Part shown: one piece after another, positions 55,604 to 64,000 of the stretch
Position numbering within the stretch: the first letter of the stretch is position 1
Layout of the letters: the number at the start of each line of letters is the position of its first letter
Source of the DNA: Zea mays
Lineage: Eukaryota > Streptophyta > Magnoliopsida > Poales > Poaceae
Length of the DNA: 64,000 nucleotides
Reading direction: 5' to 3'
NCBI RefSeq assembly: GCF_902167145.1
Contig: NC_050104.1
Span: forward strand, 11,740,001 to 11,804,000
The notes under the pieces: model-generated
What the model was told of the DNA's origin: nothing
Seen by the model: the letters and a program-made list of their open reading frames with translations, nothing else
The model's database searches: none
Program-made: the position numbers and the translations under genes

Positions 55604-56526
55604 AGGGCTCGTTTGGGAAATACGGTATCAAGTGACCTTGGTCATTTAGCACCGGCAGGGTCTGTGGTGTCCGGTGGGTTTTGGGTGCCCCGTGGCCATT
55701 TGGAAACTGTTTGGCTTGTGCACCAAAAGCAAACCGATACAAGCATTTTGACTGGATCAGTTTTCGCTGAACAAAAACAGATACAAGCCAACCGAGAGTA
55801 ATTCAATAAAAATTCAGTAACTAATCGACATATTTTAAAATTAGTAAAACGTGAGTAATTTAAAACGTTTAAAATATGTAAGCCAAACGTAAAAATTCAG
55901 TAGGATCAGTTTTAAAATAGTAATTTAAAACTGTAGACTACAAGTAGAGCAGACCGTCCAAACGTTTCAGTGGATCAGTTTTCTCAAAACAGAGCATGAT
56001 GACAAGTTGACTACAAGTAGATACAAGAGACTGGGTTCAGACACAAGAGGATGTAGTTCATGAGACATGGCTGGCGGCTTCTTCTAGATGGCTCCCTTCC
56101 CTATGGATATGCACAGAAAATTGGCATAAAATTAATGAAAAATGAAGAGCAATAAAAAAAGACGACACACCACAACTCTGACTCTGCGAAGTTAACTCAC
56201 CCTACAAGGTGCATAATCAGTTTAATAATTAGTATTCTTTCCATGCATCCATAAGAACAAAGTGCAGCAGAATCTACAATAGAATCTGAACCAACTTGAG
56301 AATGAAAGTCATCACCTTTCTAAATCCATCTCTCAAGTATACCTAAGTTTATTTCTAGCTAGCAGTGAACCAACTAACAAGTATTTTTTTTCTTTTACCA
56401 TGGGTTTAGAAAGGTGAGAGGCAATACCTATATTTTGCACCGAAGCCATTAGTCACACCTTGTCCATTTCTCAAGTAGATGTAATCCTACTAAAATTAGA
56501 AGGCAAGTAAACACATAAGTTTTTGT

Positions 56527-57634
56527 TTAGACTTTACAAATGTTTTTAGAGAGGATGGAAGGGCATATATACATACACACACACCTTATCTTCCTCCGAA
56601 GCCAAATCAGCCGCACGTTGTGAATTGTTAGCTTCAGAAACGTCTCTCGATTCAATTCATTCTCAAACACCTCTGCTGCAATGGCCTTCTCCTCATCTGT
56701 CAAGTCCTCCATAGCTTCAAATATGCGGATACACCTATCCATAGACTCCTCTCCACGAGTCTTCTTCTCAAGGAACGCCTCCATAGTCTTATCTGTTTGG
56801 TTCTTCTTGTGCTCCAAATAGTCATCCAAAACACTTGCAACTTGACTTTTCTTCCACTTTTTTCCGCTTCCATGTACTCACATACCAGAAGGTGGTGACT
56901 GAACTTCACAAGCCTCTCGATCCAAAGTTAGTCCAGCAACATTAGTCTCACTGCCCACACTTGGTCCAGCAACATTGATCTCGTTGCCTGCTCGTGGTAC
57001 ATGTAGCACTGGTTCATCAACAGATGCTACATGTAGCATCGGTTCAGTAGAAATGAAACTCATGTCACCTCTAGCAATGCTCCCTATAAAAAAAGTCAAA
57101 GTGTTTCTCCTTAAAAACTCATATCAGTTTAGTAGAAGTCGGAAAGATATATGACTTTACCTTCATACAAGGCCTCACAGCTCTTAAATAGAGGAAACCC
57201 ATTCTTGCGATGCTTCTTTAATTTGGGGAATTTCTGTTGAATACAACATATATTTAGTACGAAGGCATGTTTTGGAATGATACTACTTTATCAAAAGAGA
57301 GAGAATAACTTACACGTGCACACTTCTCCCACAAATCTGGTTTAGCTAATATAATCCCCATAGTCTCATTCCATCCTATACCACTCTCATTCTTTGCGTT
57401 GCTTATGGCCTTGTAGCTTGCTTTCAAATCTTTCTCCTTGTCTTGAAGTTGTTGCTTTGTGAAATGTGCTGAGGGGAATTTCTCATTGAACTTACAAGTG
57501 ATGCTTCTCCAACCATCTGAGGTCCAACCATTCTGTCCCTTAAATCGGACATCAACCTTGTGCTCAGTTAATACTTCAATTAAACCCTTCTCATATAAGA
57601 AGTTCCAGTTCACCCTAGATGCTTCATTTGCCAT
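56527..57634 (-). pseudogene. ORF1 (Myb/SANT-like) of the third PIF/Harbinger element
   Basis: Four exon-like blocks on minus. 57634-57314 (MANEASRVNWNFLYEKGLIE, GWTSDGWRSI, SGIGWNE) is a clear Myb/SANT-like domain. About 57236-57164 reads KFPKLKKHRKNGFPLF. From about 57084 the frame reads GSIARGDMSFISTEPML to PPSGM, with a TGA near 56877. It continues in frame with KKWKKSQVASVLDDYLEHKK and IRIFEAMEDLTDEEKAIAAE. Splice sites GTAAGT and GTAAAG are visible. It would bind element ends. The single TGA and the separation from an active transposase make it a pseudogene. Confidence 0.72.
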
Positions 57635-57906
57635 TACTATTTTAAATTACACATAAAAATTAAATTGTGTGCAAGAAGTACATAAATAAGATACAAATAT
57701 TAGGTGCATCAAGTACATAAATAACGATACAAGTGCTATCACATCAACTAAACATTGTGTGCAACCCACATCTGCATCGCAATGTCATCCCTTAAAATGT
57801 TTCCATCAACAGACTCCGAGCCGGTAGGGTAGTTGATTTCTCCCTCCGGGACATCGACATATTGAGACGGTTCAATGTTGCTTGGGAGGTGATCTAGCCA
57901 CCCTTC

Positions 57907-59002
57907 CTAGCCATTATGCTGTTTAATTACATTATGAAAGACAGCTGCTGCCGCTGGAATCTTAACCTGAGACTGAATAGGATAGAAAGTTCTGACTTTT
58001 ATAATAGGAAACCTCTTCTTCAAGACACCTATAGCCCTCTCTATATGGTTCCGAAGGATTGCGTGGCGATGGTTAAAGAGCTCTTTGTAGTTGGCATAGA
58101 AACGTCGACTCCTAAACTCGCTTAAGTGGTACTGAACTCCTCGATAAGGGGTAATGAATGATGGTGTATTTGCATATCCACCATCGACAAGATAAAACTT
58201 TCCTTCTGGCACATGGAATCCTCTGTCAAGTGCTGAACAAAGAACCCCGGCATCTGATGTGGATCCTTCCCATCCACACGAAATGAAGGTAAAGTTTAGA
58301 TTAAAATCTCAAGCTACCATAACATTATGGGATAAAGACCCTTTCCTATTTCTGTATGGAGCAACCTTGTCTTCTGAAATAGTGATAGGAATATGAGTAC
58401 CGTCTATGGCACCAATGCAATTCTGCATGTTCGGAAAGAGACAATTAGAGGCACACAAACCTAAGAAGGAATTAGAAATTCTTGGGTTTTATGTCTACCT
58501 GGAAAAAAGGCATGAAACGAGAGTCAGTTGCAATTTTGATGTGAGTCTGTACTGAACTTGGAAGCTTTACAAACCTACTTGTCAAGGCTGGAATTATATC
58601 AAAGACTTCATTTATCTTCCTGTGAATGGTTTCACCACTGTGTTGAAACCATTTTTGCAAATCTTGATTAGTAGCATTATGCGAGATCATGTACATAAAC
58701 ATGCCAAACTGTTCTTCAACAATAACACCTCGTGTGTCACGTAGAAGATCCACGGCTCTAAGAAAAGCTACTATCGCTCTGAAAATATTTGGCTCCATCC
58801 TAAACTCAACTTTGCTCCAAATTTCATGCCCTTCTAGAACTTCCTTAATCTTCATAGCGCCGGTAAGAGAAGAAGTATGGACTGCCCTTTTCTCTTCTTG
58901 CATGGCCGCGAGAACAGTAGGGACATTTATAAAGAAGAGTTCATCATCATCTTCTTCCTGGTCTAAAAGAAATTGTCTAGCAGCCTCCTCCCAGGAACTC
59001 AT
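57907..59002 (-). pseudogene. Transposase of the third PIF/Harbinger element, one nonsense codon
   Basis: Exon 1 59002-58499 starts ATG (MSSWEEAARQFLLDQ), with HTSSLTGAMKIKEVLEGHE, VEFRMEPNIFRAIVAFL and FQHSGETIHRKINEVFD. A 76-bp intron (58498-58423, GTAGAC...TGCAG) separates exon 2, which has D in CIGAIDGTHIPI, D in GSTSDAGVL, and E in RNHIERAIGVLKKRF. All catalytic residues remain, but a TGA near 58310 (MVA-stop-DFN) breaks exon 2. A distinct subfamily from the copy at 52413: different N-terminal motifs and low identity outside the catalytic blocks. Confidence 0.8.
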
Positions 59003-59378
59003 TATCTATTATATAGAGATATATATAATTATCATGACCAGCTCAACGTTCAGATATATAATTCGAACACAAGAAACGCTAATTCAAACATAGAAATGAA
59101 AATGAAGTGGAACTTTTATATGAGCAACAACTAATATACCACCAACAGCATCTAATATACCTTCAGGTTTGAGAGGATTTCTTAGTTGTTATACCCTGTC
59201 CCTTCAGCCTCTCAATTGATATATCCAGACTACACATAAATAAATAAAAACTAGTAGCAAGGTACTTGCCAAGGTAAAACCATCAGGACTTCCTAAACTC
59301 AACTTTGCTACAGAAAATGCAACTTTACCACAACATAATTCCTAAACTCAACTTCCTAACCATCAGGACTGTCCGGTG

Positions 59379-59992
59379 CGCCATGCGACTGCAGCCTTCC
59401 AACGGCCACTTTGTGGTGGTTGGGGCTATAAATACCCCAACCACCCGCACATTCAAGTCATCCAAGTTTTCCACCTTCCAACTACATTACAAGAGCTAGC
59501 ATTCAATACAAGACACACCAAAGAGATCAAATCCTCTCCCAACTCCACACAAAGCTTTAGTGATTAGAGAGAGTGATTTGTTGTGTTCATTTGAGCTCTT
59601 GCGCTTGGATTGCTTCTTTTCTTTCTCATTCTTCTTGCGATCAAACTCATTTGTAAGCGAGGCAAGAGACACCAATTGTGTGGTGGTCCTTGCGGGAACT
59701 TTGTGTTCCGATTGATTGAGAAGAGAAGCTCACTCGGTCTAGGTGACCGTTTGAGAGAGGGAAAGGGTTGAAAGAGACCCTGTCTTTGTGACCACCTCAA
59801 CGGGGAGTAGGTTTACAAGAACCGAACCTCGGTAAAACAAATCCTTGTGTCTCACTCTTTATTCGCTTGAGATTTGTTTTCACGCCCTCTCTCGGACTCG
59901 TTTATATTTCTAACGCTAACCCGGCTTGTAGTTGTGATTAAGTTTGTAAATTTCAGATTCGCCCTATTCACCCCCCCTCTAGGAGACTTTCA
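59379..59992 (+). repeat. 5' LTR of the copia element, left part missing
   Basis: Begins mid-LTR at ACTGTCCGGTGCGCCA and ends CTTTCA at 59992. TATA box CTATAAATA at about 59427-59435. Opie/Ji LTRs are usually about 1.2 kb, so roughly half is gone. PBS TGGTATCAGAGC at 59995-60006. Confidence 0.85.
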
Positions 59993-60037
59993 ATTGGTAT
60001 CAGAGCTCGGTACTTCATTAGAGCCTAACCGCTCGAA

Positions 60038-62678
60038 GTGATGTCGGGAGATCACGCCAAGAAGGAGATGGTGACCGGCGAGAAGCCCGCTACAAGCCAC
60101 GAGAAAGCTCCATCGGGAGAGTCCTACAACAAAGGGAAGGGGAAGGAAAAGGAATCCCCTTCACACAAGTCACGTCGGAGCGGTGACAAGAAGAAGAAGA
60201 TGAGGAAGGTGGTCTACTACGAGACCGACTCCTCGTCGCCATCCACCTCCGGCTCCGACACGCCGTCCGTAACTTCTAAGCGCCATGAGCGCAAGAAGTT
60301 TAGTAAGATCCCCCTACGCTATCCCCGCATTTCTAAACATACGCCATTACTTTTCCGTCCCATTAGGCAAACCACCAACGTTTGATGGTGAAGATTATGC
60401 TAGGTGGAGTGACTTGATGTGATTTCACCTAACCTTACTCCACAAAAGTATATGGGATGTTGTTGAGTTTGGTGTATAGGTACCATTTGTAGGGGATGAA
60501 GATTATGATGAGGACGAAGTGGCCCAAATCCAACACTTCAACTCCCAAGCCACAACTATACTCCTCGCCTCTCTAAGTCGAGAGGAGTATAACAAGGTGC
60601 AAGGGTTGAAAAGTGCTAAGGAGATTTGGGACACGCTAAAGACCGCGCACGAAGGAGACGAGGTGACCAAGATCACCAAGCGGGAGACAATCGAGGGGGA
60701 GCTCGGTCGCTTCCGACTTCGCCAAGGGGAGGAGCCACAAGACATGTACAACCGGCTCAAAACCTTGGTGAACCAAGTGCGCAACCTCGGGAGCAAAAAA
60801 TGGGATGACCACGAAATGGTTAAGGTTATTCTAAGATCACTTGTTTTCCTTAACCCTACTCAAGTTCAATTAATTCGTGGTAATCCTAGCTATACACTAA
60901 TGACTCCCGAGGAAGTAATCGGGAATTTGGTGAGCTTTGAATTGATGATCAAAGGCTCAAAGAAGATCAACGAGCTTGATGGCCCCTCCATGTCCGAAGC
61001 ACAACCGGTCGCATTCAAAGCGACGGAGGAGAAGAAGGATGAGTCTACATCAAGTAGACAACCCATCGACGCCTCCAAGCTCGACAGCGAGGAAATGGCG
61101 CTCATCATCAAGAGCTTTCGCCAAATCCTCAAGCAAAGGAGGGGGAAGGACTACAAATCCCGCTCCAAGAAAGTTTGCTACAAATGTGGTAAGCCCGGTC
61201 ATTTCATTGCTAAATGTCCATTATCTAGTGATAGTGACAGGGGCGATGACAAGAAGGGGAGAAGAAAGGAGAAGAGGTACTACAAGAAGAAGGGCGGCGA
61301 TGCCCATGTTTGCCGGGAGTGGGACTCCGACGAGAGCTCCACCGACTCCTCCTCCGACGAGGACGCCGTCAACATCGCCGTCACCAAGGGACTCCTCTTC
61401 CCCAACGTCGGCCACAAGTGCCTCATGGCAAAAGACGACAAAAGGAAGAAGGTAAAATCAAAGTCCTCCACTAAATATGAAACCTCTAGTGATGAGGATA
61501 ATGCTAGTGATGAGGAGGATAATTTGCGCACCCTTTTTGCCAACCTTAACATGCAACAAAAAGAAAAGTTGAATGAATTAATTAGTGCTATTCATGAAAA
61601 GGATGATCTCTTGGACTCTCAAGAGGACTTCTTAATTAAAGAAAATAAGAAGCATGTTAAGGTGAAAAATGCTTATACTCTAGAAGTAGAAAAATGTGAA
61701 AAATTGTCTAGTGAGCTAAGCACTTGCCATGATACTATTGCCAACCTTAGAAATGAAAATGCTAATTTAATTGCTAAGGTTGATTCAAATGCTTGTGATG
61801 TTTCAATTCCCAATCTTAGAGATGATAACATTGGTTTGCTTGCTAAGATTGAAGAATTAAACATTTCTCTTGCTAGCCTTAGGAAGGATAATGAAAAATT
61901 GATTGCTAAGGCTAAAGATCTTGATGTTTGCAATGTTACTATTTCAAACCTTAGAAGTGAAAATGATATATTACATGCTAAGGTTGTTGAATTAAAATCT
62001 TGCAAACCCTCTACATCTACCGTTGAGCATACTTCCATTTGTACTAGATGTAGAGACATTAATGTTGATGCTATCCATGATCACCTAGCTTTAATTAAAG
62101 AACAAAATGATCACATAGCTCAACTTAATGCTAAGATCAATGAGCATGACTTAGAAAATGAAAAATTTAAATTTACTAGAAGCATGCTCAATAGTGGGAG
62201 ACGCCCCGGCATCAAGGATGTCATTGGCTACCAAAAGGGAGACAATGTCAAACTTAGTGCCCCTCCTAAAAGATTGTCCAACTTTGTTAAGGGCAAAGCT
62301 CCCATGCCTCAGGATAACGAGGGTTACATTTTGTACCCTGCCGGTTACCCTGAGAGTAAAATTAGGAGAATTCATTCTAGAAAGTCTCACTCTGGCCCTA
62401 ATCATGCTTTTATGTATAAGGGTGAGACATCTAGCTCTAGGCAATCAACCCGTGCTAAATTGCCTAAGAAGAAAACTCCTAATGCATCAAATGATCATAA
62501 CATTTCATTTAAAACTTTTGATGCATCTTATGTGTTAACTAACAAATCCGGCAAGGTAGTTGCCAAGATTGTTGGGGGCAAACACAAGGGATCAAAAACT
62601 TGTGTTTGGGTACCCAAAGTTCTTGTATCTAATGCCAAAGGACCCAAAACAGTTTGGGTACCTAAAACAAAGAACTAA
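60038..62678 (+). pseudogene. Copia gag (UBN2 type) with zinc knuckle and coiled coil, broken near the N-terminus
   Basis: ATG at 60038... MSGDHAKKEMVTGEKP, a basic low-complexity start, then a frameshift near 60350. In the new frame a TGA (60420-60422) and a TAG (60477-60479) occur before the long open part (60519-62678). That part has the UBN2/gag core (EEYNKVQGLKSAKEIWDTL, PQDMYNRLKTLVNQVRNLG), the CCHC knuckle CYKCGKPGHFIAKC (about 61168-61209), a long coiled coil of repeated NLRxENxxLxAK units (61680-62010), and a stop at 62676-62678. The long coiled-coil extension is typical of Sireviruses. Gag forms particles; this copy cannot make the N-terminus. Confidence 0.9.
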
Positions 62679-62691
62679 ACTTGTTTTGTAG

Positions 62692-64000
62692 GTTTATGCA
62701 TCCGGGGGCTCAAGTTGGATAATCGACAGCGGTTGCACAAACCATATGACAGGGGAGAAGAAGATGTTCTCCTCCTATGAGAAAAACCAAGAGCCCCAAC
62801 AAGCTATCACATTTGGGGATGGAAACCAAGGTTTGGTCAAAGGTTTGGGTAAAATAGCTATATCTCCTGACCATTCCATTTCCAATGTTTTTCTTGTAGA
62901 TTTGTTAGACTACCATTTGCTTTCCGTATCTCAATTATGCAAAATGGGCTACAACTGTCTTTTCACAGATGTAGGTGTTACTGTCTTTAGAAGGAGTGAT
63001 GATTCAATAGCATTTAAAGGAGTGTTAGAGGGTCAGCTATACTTAGTAGATTTTGATAGAGCTGAACTCGACACTTGCTTAATTGCTAAGACTAACATGG
63101 GCTGGCTCTGGCATCGCCGATTAGCACATGTTGGAATGAAGAATCTTCACAAACTTCTAAAGGGAGAACACATTTTGGGACTAACAAATGTTCATTTTGA
63201 GAAAGACAGGATTTGTAGCGCATGTCAGGCAGGAAAGCAAGTTGGTGTTCATCATCCACATAAGAATATCATGACGACTGACAGGCCACTCGAGCTCCTA
63301 CACATGGATCTATTCGACCCGATAGCTTACATAAGCATCGGCGGGAGTAAGTACTGTCTAGTTATTGTGGATGATTATTCTCGCTTCACTTGGGTGTTCT
63401 TTTTGCAGGAAAAATCTCATACCCAAGAAACCTTAAAGGGATTCTTGAGACGGGCTCAAAATGAGTTCGACTTAAGGATCAAGAAAATTAGAAGCGACAA
63501 CGGGACGGAGTTCAAGAACTCACAAATCGAAGGCTTCCTTGAGGAGGAGGGAATCAAGCATGAGTTCTCTTCTCCCTACACGCCACAACAAAATGGTGTA
63601 GTGGAGAGGAAGAATATAACTCTATTGGACATGGCAAGAACCATGCTTGATGAGTACAAGACTTCGGATCAGTTTTGGGCCGAGGCGGTCAACACCGCTT
63701 GCTACGCCATCAACCAGTTGTATCTACACCGAATCCTCAAGAAGACATCATACGAACTCCTAACCGGTAAAAAGCCCAATATTTCATATTTTAGAGTCTT
63801 TGGTAGCAAATGCTTTATTCTTGGTAAAAGAGGTAGAAAATCTAAATTTGCTCCTAAGACTGTAGAAGGCTTTTTACTAGGATATGATTCAAACACAAGG
63901 GCATATAGAGTCTTTAACAAGTCCTCAGGGCTAGTTGAAGTTTCTTGTGACGTTGTGTTTGATGAGACTAACGGCTCTCAAGTAGAGCAAGTTGATCTTG
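62692..64000 (+). CDS. Copia pol: protease and integrase, open to the window end
   Basis: Open frame of at least 436 codons without ATG requirement, starting right after a TAG at 62689-62691 and in the +1 frame relative to gag. The protease active site is WIIDSGCTNHMTG. The GAG-pre-integrase zinc region has HRRLAH and CSAC. The integrase core has D in HMDLF, D in RSDNGTEFKN and E in QNGVVERKN, with exactly 35 residues between the second D and E. The C-terminal GKRGRKSKFAPK and VFNKSSGLVEVS motifs follow. RT and RNase H would lie beyond 64000. One odd residue: LFDP where related elements have LFGP. Expression probably needs recoding or separate initiation after gag. Confidence 0.9.

Larger units (their letters stand above)
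55604..59370 (-). mobile_element. Third PIF/Harbinger element, pseudogenised and right-truncated
   Basis: The left end GGGCTCGTTTGGGAAATACG resembles PIF-type terminal repeats. The matching right end is not found before the truncated copia LTR at 59379, so that side is probably lost. It carries a transposase and a Myb-like ORF1, both on minus. 55820-56500 is AT-rich untranslated DNA of the element. Confidence 0.55.
59379..64000 (+). mobile_element. Ty1/copia retrotransposon, Opie/Ji-like (Sirevirus), truncated at both sides here
   Basis: Partial 5' LTR, iMet PBS, a long gag with zinc knuckle and coiled coil, then protease and integrase, running past the window end. The protein wording is close to maize Opie/Ji gag and integrase as I know them. 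The gag is broken near its start, while the visible pol is open. Confidence 0.92.

Overview
This window is a piece of a large grass nuclear genome, most likely maize or a close Andropogoneae relative. Three things point there: stacked, nested LTR retrotransposons; a HelA-type Helitron with maize-like termini; and an Opie/Ji-like copia element. This is inferred from element types; no database was searched. Almost all of the sequence is mobile DNA. The only intact-looking host gene is a small four-helix membrane protein at 54397-54939 (minus).

Layout. 1-8715: a decayed Tat-lineage Ty3/gypsy element (here gypsy-1) on the minus strand, with its 3' end outside the window and an antisense extra ORF at 216-899. 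8716-10240: two tandem copies of VPS41 exons. 10732-15772: a Helitron carrying intron-containing fragments of an SF3B3-like gene, the mitochondrial ATP synthase beta gene and a DHHC palmitoyltransferase gene, plus a plastid trnI-GAU intron/exon piece. 16571-17950: a broken membrane-protein gene split by a hAT MITE. Two further MITE-like elements follow.

19416-44998 is a three-level nest, each level proven by a target site duplication (TSD). Gypsy-2 (TSD GTGTG) is a pol-less element with gag in sense and a spliced antisense ORF. Its 3' LTR is split by gypsy-3 (TSD CGATG, minus strand, Tat-type pol). Gypsy-3 itself holds a solo LTR of the gypsy-2 family (TSD TAAAG) and a very young element with 3.45-kb LTRs and a 1.35-kb non-coding interior (TSD ATTAT).

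45499-48209: a degenerate PIF/Harbinger derivative with a transposase remnant. 48677-53991: a second PIF/Harbinger element, full length with both genes and TSD TTA, preceded by an inverted partial copy of itself and a 304-bp direct repeat, a footprint of aberrant gap repair. 54397-54939: the host membrane protein gene. About 55600-59370: a third, pseudogenised PIF/Harbinger element. 59379-64000: a 5'-truncated Opie/Ji-like copia element whose pol runs off the window.

The coding regions act as independent selfish systems: gag/protease/RT/RNase H/integrase for LTR elements, and the ORF1 plus DDE-transposase pair for PIF/Harbinger. The pol-less gypsy-2 and the non-coding large-LTR element must depend on proteins supplied from elsewhere.
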